A stretch of DNA of 64,000 nt, taken from Dichomitus squalens LYAD-421 SS1 (lineage: Eukaryota > Basidiomycota > Agaricomycetes > Polyporales > Polyporaceae). Positions 10,921-22,369 of the stretch are shown piece by piece; the stretch's first letter is position 1, and the number at the start of each line of letters is the position of its first letter. Below the pieces are notes generated by a model. That model was given only the letters and a program-made list of their open reading frames with translations. It searched no databases and was not told the origin of the DNA. Location: NCBI RefSeq assembly GCF_000275845.1, contig NW_006766947.1, forward strand, positions 41,927 to 105,926, read 5' to 3'. A program made the translations under genes and the position numbers.

Positions 10921-11667
10921 TAGGTGGACCCGCTGCGTTTCCCGCCGTCTCATACCCTGGCGTTGGCGTATCAGTGGTCATAGCCTTTTGGAAGGGAGAT
11001 GAGATGGGACGCTATCACTAAACCTGGATCAGATGCTTGTGTTACCTGTATACCCCGATTAATCTGTCGCTGACACTATCGGACGTTTTACCGCACATTC
11101 CCTTGCACGACGGGCACCGCCTCGAATCGTTCTTTGTGAAATCGCTGTAGAATCTCTGGGCAAGTACAACTTTCCCGTTGCCCACCCTTCAGCGCCTTTT
11201 GGCACGCGTCAGCAAAGGGATAAGTTAGGACTGTCCCGAAAGAAGACCTCCATTTCACGCGAAGCCGGGATTCTGAGCGCTGCCAGTCGTGTTGCTTGCA
11301 TCGTCTACTACTCGTGGGACGTTAGCGAATCAGACCGTTGCATTGAATGAGCTTGATCATGCCTTGAGCTCGGCCGGGACCTACACAGACGCTCACAGAT
11401 TAGATTAGATTTCGCCGTTCAGCACAGATCTGTCATGATCAGAGCTTTGAGGACACAGATTTTATCCCTACCGCCCCTCTGTTCCTCAGTTCTTGCCGAA
11501 CGTACTGGTTGTTGTCTCAATAACTCTCACTGGGCCGGACATAGTTTTGATTGAGTTGAATTGGTACATACGGCGCCACGATACAGTGCCTACTAGTAAG
11601 GTATCACGAAGTGACACCGCGGCCTAACCAACCTCCAAGTCATAGCTGGACTTCTCAGTTTATCGCA
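10921..11667. other. Intergenic, no supported gene
   Basis: Hydrophobin 3' region and Kelch gene promoter. No ORF with a recognisable motif was found. Confidence 0.5.
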
Positions 11668-14589
11668 ATGGTCAAAAAGAAGGGAAAGGGAAAGGAGGTA
11701 TCCAAAGTAACCGCAAAAGCCGCTAAGAAAGCGAAAGCAGCGCAAAAGGTGGAGAAGAAGGAGAAGAAGAAAGTAAGCAAGACCAAAGACGAATTCGAGG
11801 ACGACGATCAGGATTTGGAGAGCATCCTCGATAGGGTGAGTCCGCCCGTCTCCGCATTCTCGTACGGGTGGGGTAGTGGAAGATGTCTCTAACGCGGAGT
11901 CGGTCAGTAGATCCAAAGGGAATGGGAGGAAGCGCATAAAGTCACCGAAGAGCTCGTGGAGGGACCTCCTAGTCGGCGCGCGAACGCGACGCTCACTCCT
12001 TGTCCAAACGGTAACCACCTATGGTGCATCGGTGGGGAGTTCTTCAGCGAAGATGGGAAGGCGGTGAGCATACGTCCGTCCTCTCAGGGCGGAGGTACCG
12101 GGGTATTCACCGGACGCAGTACTTCTACAGCGACGTCTTTCGGTATTCCCCTGAAAAGGTGTGTTGCATCACCATGTACATGCAGTTTACAGCGTCCCTT
12201 ATCATGTGTATATTCAGAACGAATGGCGGAAGTTCGTCTCCCCGACATGTCCTGGTCCCCGCTCCGCTCACGCCGTCGTAGCAAGCCCTGCTGGAGGAGG
12301 CAAGCTATACTTGTTCGGTACGTTCTTCCCGTTGTCCCCTCGTCGAAAATCACCATGGAAACGGGTGTACATGACAATGCTCTAGGCGGAGAGTTCTCGT
12401 CTTTGTACCAGAACTCTTTCCATCACTATCGCGATTTTTGGTGCTTCGATATCTCCACACACTCATGGGAGCGCATCGAGACCAAAGTCCGTCCGACGGC
12501 ACGTTCAGGGCACAGGTATGCACCGGTGCTATCGTTCGCCAAGTCCCGTACATTGCTTACGACCTGTTCGTTTCCCGCAGGATGGCGATGTGGAAGCATT
12601 ATATCGTCCTGTTTGGGGGGTTCTATGACCCGGGCATCAAGAGTACGTTCGCGCTTCCACCTAGCCGTGCCACCCAACATCGCTCATATCGTGCTAAGCG
12701 AACTACCTTAATGATCTGTGGATATTCGACACGCAAGAGTACAAGTGGAGACAGATCGAATTCAGGGACACCGATCGGAAACCATCGTACGTCGCGCCAA
12801 CCTGAGTTGCTTCCATTCTCGAATGCTCAGCGCCGCAACTTCCAACAGACCGCGAAGCGGTTTTTCGTTCTTACCCACAGCGGACGGCATCCTCCTGTAT
12901 GGAGGCTACTGCAAGGAGTACGTCAAGGGCCAGCGTCCCGTAGGCGTCATGCTCGACGACACCTGGTTCCTCCGGTCCGTATCTGATCCATATCCGGACC
13001 CGTCTCCCCCCGCTATAGCCATAAGTGCTGACCGCCTCCCTGCAGGATGTCCCTTAATACCGCTGAAACACCAGACGTCTCATCCAAACCATCTTCCAGC
13101 AAATTGTCTGCAGGAGAGCCACTCACCCTCAAATGGGAGCGGCGCAAGAAGACGGCATACGCGCCTTCTCTGCGCTCGGGATGCACGATGGCGCTCTGGG
13201 CGGCCAAAGGAATGGGTGTGCTCTTTGGTGGGGTGACGGATGAGGACACGAGCGAGGAGACGATGGAGAGCGTATTCCACAACGATCTGTACGGGTACCA
13301 GATTGCCGGAAATGGGAAGTGGATGTCGATGCTGCTCAAGAAGCCGAAGAAGAAAGTTGGGAACGCGCAGAGGAAGAAGGTGCAGCAGTGGCAGCAGCAA
13401 CAACAGCAGAAAGGGTCCGAAGCGGAAGAGGACGATGAGGACGATGAGGTGGAGGAGGGGAGCGACGTTGAAGGGAGGGACAAGGTATGTCGCGTTTGAG
13501 TTAGGATGCTGCGGTAGGCTGGGAGTTTGACTGGCGACTGTCCAGGAGGACCTAACCCCCTCGAAGCCTCAGAAGGCCGCTTCTCTGCCGAAGCCCGTGA
13601 CGCCCACGCCTCATCCGGAAGATGAGATCGACCCGGACGATCCATTACTGACCGTCCCGCTTCCGCGGTACAATGCGATGCTCGCCGTACTCCGCAGCAC
13701 ACTCTATATGTACGTCTCGCCCCCTCATGATACACCTACATCATCAGCTGATAACGATACACGTGAAGCTACGGCGGGATCTTCGAGAAAGGGTCGCGCG
13801 AGTACACCCTCGACGACTTCTACGCGCTCGCGCTCGACAAGCTCGACCGGTACGTGTGCCTGAAGAAGTCTGACATCGTCATCGACGACAAGGAGGAGAG
13901 CAGCGACGAAGACGATGTCGAAGACGACGATGAGGAGGATGACGATGACGATGAGACGACGGAGATGGACGATATGGAGAGCGTGGCGAGCGTCACGGTT
14001 GTTGGCGAGGATGATGAGAAGGAGGTAGACGTATTGGACACGATCGAGGAAGAGAAGGTGAGTCGCTGTCTCCTCAGGACTCTAGGCGGTAGGGTGCCGA
14101 AGCATTCCGTGTCCCACAGGATTTGTTACGGTTGCAGGCGACTGCTTTCATGGGCGTTGCGAAGGACGCGTCGCGGTCCCCGGAGGATGTCATTAGCACG
14201 CCTCTTCCCGGAGAGACCCTCGCTATGTTCTACGCTCGCTCACGTGCGTCATTCAATATCTCGATCCTGCCGCGGGACGTCGACTGACGTGCTGATTCTT
14301 TGTAGGCGAGTACTGGGCCGGAAAGGCATTCGGTACCAGCGACAATCGCGGAAAGCTGCTCCGGAGAGATGGCTTTACGCTTGCGGAGGATCGATATGGT
14401 GGGTCGCGTTGCTTGTTGAGTCTCCCCGTGCGAAGCTAGATGGGCCTTCTATGTACAGCGGAGTACAAGCCGATCCTCGAAGAGGTCGAACGCATCCTCG
14501 CGGAAGCGGGTCTGGACGAGGAGGAGATGCGGAAGGGCGCTGCGGGTGGGCCACACAACCCGAGCGGACAGAGCAGGAATCGCCGATGA
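11668..14589 (+). CDS. Kelch-repeat protein, KLHDC4/Kel3-like
   Basis: The spliced frames give a protein of about 700 residues. A Lys-rich N-terminus (MVKKKGKGKEVSKVTAKAAK) is followed by KDEFEDDDQDLESIL, typical of KLHDC4 homologues. Kelch blades follow: HLWCIGGEFFSEDGKA, FRYSPEK/NEWRKFVSPTCPGPR, GGGKLYLFGGEFSS, YRDFWCFDISTHSWERIE, RSGHRMAMWKHYIVLFGGF, GILLYGGYCKEY and GMGVLFGGVTDE. Each blade shows the paired Gly and the Trp of Kelch repeats, so a beta-propeller is expected. A very acidic segment (about 13880-14060, Asp/Glu runs) precedes the C-terminal domain (ETLAMFYARSREYWAGKAFG, then LAEAGLDEEEMRKGAAG). About a dozen introns are needed; the first is 11836-11910. In yeast and mammals relatives are cytoplasmic proteins of unclear biochemical role. 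The stop is TGA 14587-14589. Confidence 0.9.
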
Positions 14590-14721
14590 CAGGAACAAGG
14601 TGTATCCCCAACTTGCCGAGTCTGTGTACAGTCCTCAGTTCGTCACACTATGTTACGAACAACTGCAGCCGACGTGAACGCACTGACTTCGACGATGGGA
14701 AGGAGTGACCTACACAAATGA

Positions 14722-15750
14722 CTAGAACCCAAGTTCGTGTAGCCACTCTTCGATCTTGACCAGCCCCTCCTGTTCAGTTACCGCCGCCGCGCCTTTGACA
14801 ACTATCTTATCCACGCCCGGGTCCTTCCATAGCCTGCTTTCCTTCTCGAGCGCGGGCAGTTTTCGCTTCGTGACCATGACTCCAACTGGGAAGCTGACCT
14901 CGAAGTCGAATGCGCGCAGCGGTGTTGGAAGCATGCGCCTGTTCGCCGCGGCGAACGCCTCGTTCGAGGACGGTGGGGAGATGAGGAGCAGGGCGGAAGC
15001 GGGGTGTGACGAGACGTAGGTCTGCGCGATGAGGGTGCCTCCGTCGCGGGCGATGATGACCGGCGCGAAAGGGATCTCGAGGGAGCGGGCGTGAGCCGCC
15101 ATGTCTGCGTGGTAGTGTGAGCTGCGAGCACTATATCGCGATTCAAGCGTTCCTGAGGCAACGGAGGCGTGAATCTGGCGCGCCATGTATGTAGATTGAT
15201 AACGGCACCACAACACGGCTGCAGACGCACCACACCGATGTGGGACATGTGCAAGGGGAGATATGCCCATTCATTAGATAAAGACACTCACCGTCCTCGT
15301 ACGCTTTCATGAGAGCTTCCGATGTAGATGTATCTTTATCGAAGGGGTATCCGAGATCAAGCTCGAGACAGGTGTACCCTTTCTCCGCGAACCACGCAGC
15401 ACACCGGCCCATCCTTCGCGTGTCTCAGCATCATTGGCGGGCGACCGGGACCGTCAGTAGGTAACTAACCCATTCTTGGAGCGTGGGTCCCATTCACTTG
15501 AGTAGACGAAGAGAAGCGGGATAGGGACCTGTCGCCGAGCGGAAAGCGAGGGTTTATGCAAGAGGTGCGTGGTCGTGGACGATTGCCTGATGATGTTGGG
15601 GAAGATACCGCCTCGGCTGGAAGCGCAGACGATGCGTGGGCGAGCGAAAGACTTTGGATGGCTGAAAGTGCGAGATAACAACATGTTGTGGTACTGATAG
15701 GTGTGTCTTGCGACAGTAAGGGCCGGTTTGGGCGCTACAGGCCGCACCAT
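14722..15750 (-). CDS. Alpha/beta-hydrolase-like protein with an Asp at the nucleophile elbow
   Basis: Three exons join in frame. Exon 1 (about 15750-15475) starts MVRPVAPKPALTVARHTYQY and is rich in Arg/Ser/Thr, like a mitochondrial presequence, ending in VPIPLLFVYSSEWDPRSKNG. Exon 2 (about 15415-15294) gives GRCAAWFAEKGYTCLELDLG. Exon 3 (about 15104-14722) gives LEIPFAPVIIARDGGTLIAQ, then ASALLLISPP and the C-terminus EWLHELGF. A beta-strand, an elbow and a helix (IARDGGTLIAQ) occupy the place where hydrolases have G-x-S-x-G. Here the central residue is Asp, as in haloalkane dehalogenases and epoxide hydrolases, or the site may be inactive. The GYTCLELDLG strand matches the usual strand before the oxyanion region. 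The substrate is unknown, and mitochondrial targeting is inferred from composition only. Confidence 0.65.
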
Positions 15751-16428
15751 AGTCTAACAGGCTTATTGGCGCCTACGGTACAAGTATTCTGTCCCCTGCT
15801 TCAATCATCCATCTCTGGCCTCTGTTCCGGGACCCTAACATCAGCACACAGCGCATGACATTCATCACAGGGGGTTAAGCTGACCGGGCGCTGTCTCTCT
15901 TACCTGAGGCAGAACTGTGCAGACTCGCGGAAGCTCCTCTGGAGGGTGGGCTTCTGTCCTCCAGAATCGCGATTCTGCTGTCCGCCATTCTGTCTCCACA
16001 AAATTCTCCCCAAAATCATCCCTGGAATCATAAACCGGTATGGGATGGTCAGAGTAGCGTACAATTTTGACACAATTCGGAGGTTGACAACCGGCATAGA
16101 ATCGGTTGCATCATCGCCTCGATGTCGCGCACTCTGACTATCCCTATTGTCGGGCATCACACCACAAGCCGAAGGGCTACAACGTGGTCTGAGACCCCTA
16201 CGCGTCCCAAAGAGAAGGGATCTGAGCGATTCTGAGGCAAAATCGCCTCCAGCATCCTCCTCAATGCATCTGGCCACCCCTAACGGGCTCAAGGAACGCC
16301 AGCACGTCAGGGAAGGTTTTCCAGCGGTTATGCTAGATTATAAGACAAAGGTATCATGTCTACTGCATAGGAAATAACCAAACCTAACAGCCCGCCGCAT
16401 CGAGCGACGACTGCCCTCTGCCCTCTAC
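15751..16428. other. Intergenic, no supported gene
   Basis: Only unremarkable short ORFs. It would include the promoters of the hydrolase (-) and of the former P450 (+). Confidence 0.5.
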
Positions 16429-18505
16429 ATGATCATGCTCATGAACACCGTAGTTGTCTGTCTTCTTCTTGCCTTGATTGCCCGGGCTTTCTACGTTAAC
16501 TAGTATCGGAAAGAAAGAGGCGAGATATTCCCAGGACCGCCGCCTCTCCCCTTCTTCGGCAACGTATTCCAACTTCTCGTAAGATCTGGGTCAAGCTCGC
16601 CGAGTTGAGCAAGGCCTATGGTATGCACCTTTTTCGCGTCTTCATCCTGGCCTAGCCTCTAACGTGTACGTTGCAGGCCCCATATACTCTCTACGCCTAC
16701 TCAACACCCCAATAGTAGTGATCAACTCGGCTGAAGTGGAGAGGGAGCTTCTGGATGTGAAATCTGCCTTGTACGCCAACAGGCCATTGCCGTCGAGCTG
16801 TAAGTACCCAACTTTCTCTATCAAACATGTCCAATGAGGGAGACATTGTACCGACGATAGATCGGGCTTCCACCAAGGTCCTGTCCTAGAACATGACCCT
16901 AGCCGGCGACGTCTTGAGCGAAAGCTGCTACACACAGCGCTCCAGGCCAGCAAGATCAGCGAGTACCGGGATGTTCAAGACTACCACATCAATACGTTCC
17001 TGTCTAACCTCCTGCAGCATCCAAAGGATTTTTTCCACCACATCCGACAGTACGTCCGCCGAGCTATACACGCACTATAGATGGGAATCTGCACTTACGC
17101 GACCGTCGCAGTCTCTCCGCAGGTGTCACCGTCGAGATATCCCATGGTTATCGTGTGATGAGCCGCAATGATGAATATGTGAAGGAGGCAGACGTCTCCG
17201 TGGTGAACTTTGCCGACGCCGCCCTTCCCAACAACTATATTGTCGATTGGTTCCCCTCCCGTGAGTCCTCAATTATCCCTAGTCCTGGCAATGCGTCTGA
17301 CTCCACGTCTGTGTAGTCGCAGCGCTCCCGGCTTGGCTTCCAGGAATGGGATTCAAGAGGAAGGCCGCGGAGTACCGCAAGCAGTACTACGCACTCGCGG
17401 AGGAGGGCCACCGCATGGTCAAGGCAGAGATTGTGCGTCAAGCTCGAAGACGGGCGACCCGCCAGCTTACTCTATCTCTAGGCTAAGGGCACCGCAAGGC
17501 CGTCGCTTACCTATACAGCGCTCGCGGAGTCGAGCCCCGGTCAGTATCCAGACGATATCATCATGTTCACCACGACGCAGGTATACACCGGTACGGACAC
17601 TCTCCCCCACTTATGTTTTTGGAAAAGCTCAGAAGTCATTCTTGTTCAGGTGGCGGGGATACGGTACTTCCAGTCTCGAATGTCGCTCCTGAGTCCTACT
17701 GATGACCCCTCAGTCCTCGTCCCTTCTTGCTTCATTTTTCCTCGCGCTTCTGCGGAAACCGGAGGTCGTAAAGAGAGGCCATGAAGAGATCGACCGTATA
17801 GTTGGTGACGAACGGCTGCCGACCTTCGACGACCGCGCCAATCTACCTTATATTCAGGCGATAGTCGCTGAGGTCGCGCGCGTTCGCCCTCCAATCAGTT
17901 TTCGTGCGTGTTGCATGTGTTTAACAATGGTTTCGATGCTTTCTTATTTGTATGGTGGGCAGTGCCTCGACTCGCTGGACAAGACGATGTCTACCGCGGA
18001 CATCACATCGAGAAAGACTCATACGTCCTGGTGAACTACTGGTATGTATCTCGCTTAAATACTATACTCGCTCATAGAAGTTGACGTCCCTTGTTGCTGA
18101 TAGGGGAATGATGCACGACGAAACCCTCTACCCGGATCCCGACGCGTTCAAACCAGAGCGCTGGCTATCGATGGAACGGAACCCGAAGACGTACTCACTC
18201 GACGTCATCTTCGGGTCTGGGAGACGGTACGTAGAATTTGATCTGTAACGGTGTCGACCTCGTCGTGACTTCGTCTTCACACCCTTCAACCGTAGTATTT
18301 GTCCAGGCTGATTCCTTGCGATGGAACTGCTGTTCACGACCATCGCCAGAGTGCTGGCTATGTTCGACATATCGCCGGCTCTCGATGATAATGGCAAGCC
18401 TATCATTCCACTAGAGGAGTGCACTGACGGTGGTATCACGTGTGTCTTTCCACTTCCTGTAAGTTAAAACGCGAGCGTGTTATACTGATTGCCCAGATCT
18501 TTAAC
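16429..18505 (+). pseudogene. Cytochrome P450 monooxygenase pseudogene
   Basis: All P450 landmarks can be followed through about ten exons: a membrane anchor (MIMLMNTVVVCLLLALIA), the proline hinge FPGPPPLPFFGN, RKLLHTALQASKISEYRDVQ, LPAWLPGMGFKRKAAEYRKQ, the K-helix ExxR in AEVARVRPP, DPDAFKPERW, and the heme loop FGSGRRICPG. The reading is broken by TAG 16501-16503 just after the anchor, TAG 16887-16889, a one-base loss near 16572 (QL then RKIWVKLAELSKAYG in another frame), a degraded I-helix near 17650 and TGA 18309-18311 directly after the heme Cys loop, where Arg is expected. All three nonsense codons are explicable as C-to-T or G-to-A transitions. The last exon is cut at about 18505, where the duplicated MDR segment begins. 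An intact copy would be an ER-bound, heme-dependent hydroxylase. Confidence 0.85.
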
Positions 18506-18871
18506 AGATGCCCGCTCCCATTCATTTGCAGTATCAAACGTTCATCTCATGTCGCGGAACTGTTGCCCGGGGACCAAGGGTAATACGATGCTACAGTCAC
18601 AATCCTTTCTTGGAGTACGTACATAGGGCGAGTTTGTCTTGGGATGGTTCGATTGACGGCCCGAAGGATCATAATGTCTGTCAACCGATCAGACGTGACT
18701 ATTGCTCTAGAGGGGTGACCAACAGCGCTCGAAGGTCTTATCAACGTAGCCCACCAACGTCCTTCCCGTGTGATCACACTGAGCCTCCGAGTTAATATAC
18801 ATTTCAAACGACACTTTGTTCAGGGTGAGGAATCATGAAATGAGACCGAGTACTCCTCCGTTTCCCACTGT
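18506..18871. repeat. 3' flank of MDR-A with an internal micro-inversion
   Basis: This matches the 3' flanks of MDR-B (27745-28117) and MDR-C (56251-56610, opposite strand). Within it, about 18630-18795 lies in the opposite orientation relative to the other two copies, while both outer parts are co-oriented. A ~90-codon ORF readable in the B and C flanks is inverted and partly broken here, so I do not call it a gene. Confidence 0.75.
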
Positions 18872-20186
18872 TCAGGCCGTCTCTTGCGGGTGAACGATGA
18901 GCTTCACCCCACTAACTTGGTTAGCCTTCAGCCGCTCCAAACCACCAACGACCCCGTTCAGTCCGCCAGAGAGGACTTCAACCCTGTTGGGCTACAACGC
19001 AGCATAAGTATCAACATCACAGTCCCGGACAATGTACATCAGCGCAAGGTACTCTCACCTTGATGTCGCCGGTTTCAAGCAACTTCGGAAGGCTCGAGAG
19101 CAGCGGCCCAGACACCTCTCGGTTGATTGGTTGCATAAACAGACCCTGCGCAAAGTGCACGTTCTTCCCTTGCTTTCTAGCCTCTTCAGCCGTCTCCGCA
19201 GGGGAAAGGACGACAACGAGGTGGCCGCCGGGGGCAGTAGCAGCCAGGGAGAGAGGGAAGGTGTCCGCGACGGAAACGGCGTCATAGACAACGTCAAACT
19301 GCCCGCTCGCAATCTTAGCGAACTCGGCCTGGAGCTCTCCGGCTGCGAGTTTGCGGTCCACGACGTGTGTCGCGCCCAGGGTTTTGAGGAACGCGGCATG
19401 GTGGACGGAGGCGGTCGCCACGATGGGGGAGAAGCCGGACAGGCGAGCAAACTGAATAGCTGGGCAGAGGAAGGGTCGGTATTCCGTATTCGTGTACTTC
19501 TGATATGGCATGAGGGTACGAACCGAACTGTCCCATGGATGTGGCCCCACCGACGACGAGGAACGATTTCCCCGCGTATTTCCCCCTTCCGCCCTCCTTC
19601 CAAGGAGGGAAGAGCTTGACCGAGTCTGCTCCTTCGACATGGTTGTACAGCGGCAAGGCGACCGTCGCAACACCGCTCAGGACAGTGGCTGCTTCGTCAA
19701 AGGGCAAATTCTCCGGAAACTACCTCCGTGTCTCAGCAGTGTCCAGGCCTTGTTATGAATGGCATAACCGACCTTTGCAACGAACTGGTGGGGGAGGGTG
19801 AGGTACTGAGCATAGGTACCACGTGTAGTTTGCTTTTCGAAGTCAATATCGCCTTGGAAGATGCTGATTGATCATGATGAGTGGTCTCGAGCTCCTGAAC
19901 GAATTTGATCGACTCACACGCGGTCCCCGACTGCGAATGCCTCCGGGGAGACCTTCTCGCCGACCGCGATCACGATGCCAGACGCGTCGCTTCCTAGGAC
20001 GACAGGGTACTCATTGACGAGTATGCCGTATGTCTGTATCTTCCAGTCCGCCGGGTTGAGGGCTGCGGCCTCGATCTTCACCAGTAGGTCCTCGGGGCCG
20101 GGGCGCGGGACGTCCGTCGTTTGTACGGTGAAGTTCCCGAACTTGGCTTCGAGAACGAGAGCTTTCTGCTGGGTTGGGATAGACAT
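18872..20186 (-). CDS. Medium-chain reductase MDR-A (zinc-free, quinone oxidoreductase/enoyl reductase type)
   Basis: This is a five-to-six exon gene. Exon 1 (20186-19914) starts MSIPTQQKALVLEAKFGNF and carries the GroES-like N-terminal fold (LNPADWKIQTYG, GSDASGIVIAVGEKV). Later exons give RGTYAQYLTLPHQFVAK, then the nucleotide-binding fold FLVVGGATSMGQ joined across an intron to AIQFARLSGFSPIVATAS, then LGATHVVDRKL, FDVVYDAVSVADTF and HLVVVLSPAETAEEA. The last exon gives EVLSGGLNGVVGGLERLKAN and ends at 18872. The catalytic and structural zinc ligands of true alcohol dehydrogenases are absent; the first 90 residues contain no Cys. An NADPH-dependent enoyl or quinone reductase is therefore most likely. 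The frame is intact in every exon. A TATATA motif lies near 20255. It is the outermost MDR copy, next to the P450 pseudogene. Confidence 0.85.
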
Positions 20187-21294
20187 GGCTGGCTTGGGAG
20201 GACGGTAGGGTGTATGAACTGTCGTTGGAGCACAGTGTAGTTACAATGCCCTTTATATAGTTTGGCAATCCTTCAGAAGGCCACGGGATTGACGTGGTCG
20301 AGACACATCTCGGAGAGCGGCGAACCTGACTAAGGCAGATCATCAGCCCGTGGCAGGTAGAAAGGAAAGCCCAACACGTAAAATCACCGTGGAGTCTTCT
20401 GCTTGTCGAGTGTAAAGTCCACCCACGTCCATTCGTGCTACTTCGGGTGGTACAGCGACATCGACCCACGGAAGCGCCCAGCCCCACAGGGGGGTCCGAA
20501 GCGTTGAATGCCCATATTCTGGTCTCCTCGCTCTCGGCCCGAGCTCGTCAGCATACGATGGAGATAGGGAAGAAAGTGACGCAGGTGAATGAGAATCCGA
20601 GATATCCAGGCTCCGAGCTTCGCGGATTCGGAAGTAATCACGCATTCGTTTCACGGATTCGGAACTATTCACATACCCGGATTTTGACAACCCGTATGAT
20701 ACGCGCCATTTCGACGGGGAAAGAACGCCTTCGAGTTGAGTGAGTAGGTACGCGTTGTCACTGAGGACAGTGCGTTGCCCTCAGTTCCTTCTTTACCATC
20801 GTGAAGCCATTTCTTCACACGATGAACGCCGCCCCCCCGGTCGAGCTTGACATACGGAGTTGCGAGTAAGTGTCCTGCTCCTGCCGCCGTGACCGCACTT
20901 CGCATGCGTTGACCACAATGCTCATTGGGCGACACTTCCTGGTCCGTCTTGCTCTGCGTTGCCGTGGATTGTTCATCCAAACCTTGATGTCCTACTTACG
21001 TCTAGCGACTGCCATATGTTGCAACATCCTGTTAGCACTGCAGCAGCCAGATGGTGTCCGTCCATCTCAGCATGGAGACTGAGTGAAATCACGGAATCAG
21101 GAGCGATAACTCCCATACGGTTACGACATCGCGCAATTCCATACGTGCGCTACCTTGCTACAATGGATTGTGTGCTACCCAGTCACGACGGAGGACACCA
21201 CGGAGAAAAGGCAGAATCTTGTGGGGGGAGTCTTAAAATTAAAGATACGGTATACATGCGATCAGGACTATACCTGCTTCACGCTCAGCTTTCC
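20187..21294. repeat. Duplicated intergenic DNA between MDR-A and Z1
   Basis: About 20425-20860 matches the 5' flanks of MDR-B (30540-30950) and MDR-C (54300-54720, inverted). About 20905-21245 matches 32965-33300 and, inverted, 53300-53620. Short open frames (for example 20918-21082, MLIGRHFLVRLALRCRGLF) are partly shared by copies, but no start, stop or splice pattern is conserved, so they are not called as genes. Confidence 0.65.
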
Positions 21295-22317
21295 AAAGCT
21301 TCTCCGTCCTTCAACCGGTTCCCCGGCTGGAACATCGACCACGCGTCCCCAAAGCACTTGCCCTTCTGCGCCTTCAAATGCCGCATCAGCGCATCCTTCC
21401 TGCTGAACGTCTTCATGCATCCCCCGATCATCGGCACCCCAACGAAGTCCATGATCTACCCCTGCCGCACCACCTCGACGGGCACCCCCTGGTCCAACGC
21501 GTCCAACGCGTACACCCCACAGCAAACCCACATCGCCACATGCGCACCAAGCCTATGCGTTTCGATATGGCGCTTGAGGTCGGGGGAGCGACGGTTGTGC
21601 TGGACGTAGGGGCAGTGGGGACACGCCCAGCGGTTAGTGCGGGTTGAGGGGGCGCAGTCGGAGAGGGTGCGGGCGCGTTCCTGCGCGTGCACGCGACGAG
21701 TTGTGGAGAAGACCCGGGATAAGTCTCGGCGACAGGTGATTTATAAGGCAAGGATGAAGAGGCGGTCAGAGGTGTGGGGCCGGCCCTGCAGGTGCGTCGT
21801 GTGTTTCCGGACGTCGCGGCAAGGGGACGTTCGGGGGCGGCAGAAGTGGTGGTGTAGCTGTCACTCCCAGGAGGATAGATGAGTTCAGGAGCGATGCAGG
21901 GTACCGTTGTCGAGTCATAAGCTTACCCGAGTGGGGAAGTGAATACGGGAGATGGGGCTTGGTGACCGTGGAATGGCGGAGATGGGACGGGGATGGCAAA
22001 GGAAGGAGCATGTGCGCTCGTCGATGCGACCTCGGCGGCCAAGCTGCATCTTGCATCAGCGACCGAGCGACTTGCAACGTAAACGTGGACAACACTCACA
22101 AAGCAGCGTACAGTTCCTCCTCTGCGCCAGAGGACGCTACAATATCGCCGTGCAACCCGTCGAACCATTGCGGTGAATATGAGGGGTCTCCGAGGCCACT
22201 GGATGTATAGTGCGGCGACGGGTACGGCTGCTCGTAAACCTCATATGGGTCCTCGTTGTAGATAGGAGGGTGGGCGATCATCGCGAAAGCGGGACTGCAG
22301 TACGCGGGGGCATCCAT
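21295..22317 (-). pseudogene. Z1: disabled zinc-finger regulator of the Z family
   Basis: This has the same two-exon plan as Z8: exon 1 at 22317-22100 (MDAPAYCSPAFAMIAHPPIY) and exon 2 from 22043. Exon 2 is interrupted by TAA 21925-21923 (Z8 has CAA here), then by a frame change just before NRWACPHC (about 21630), then by TAG 21458-21456 in place of the CAG of RQGQIMDF. Both finger regions (CPHCPYVQHNRRSPDLKRH and CMKTFSRKDALMRHLKAQKG) remain readable as DNA. Both nonsense codons are C-to-T changes. The final stop in the family frame is at 21295. If anything is made from exon 1 it would lack both fingers. Confidence 0.85.
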
Positions 22318-22369
22318 TTTGCAGGGGGGAAGATGCGATGAAGGGGGACGGGGCTTTCGATGGGGATCG

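Noticed and set aside
13380..13460. CAG/GA-rich microsatellite (Gln and Glu runs)
   Set aside because: It lies inside the Kelch gene coding frame and is explained by its low-complexity segment.
19032..19619. 195-codon ORFs antisense to the MDR genes (also 28278-28865 and 55585-56238)
   Set aside because: They are conserved only because the sense exons are; no start context or introns.
20918..21082. Hydrophobic ORF (MLIGRHFLVRLAL) shared with 33 kb and 53 kb
   Set aside because: The other copies lack a matching start and stop, so it is treated as duplicated intergenic DNA.
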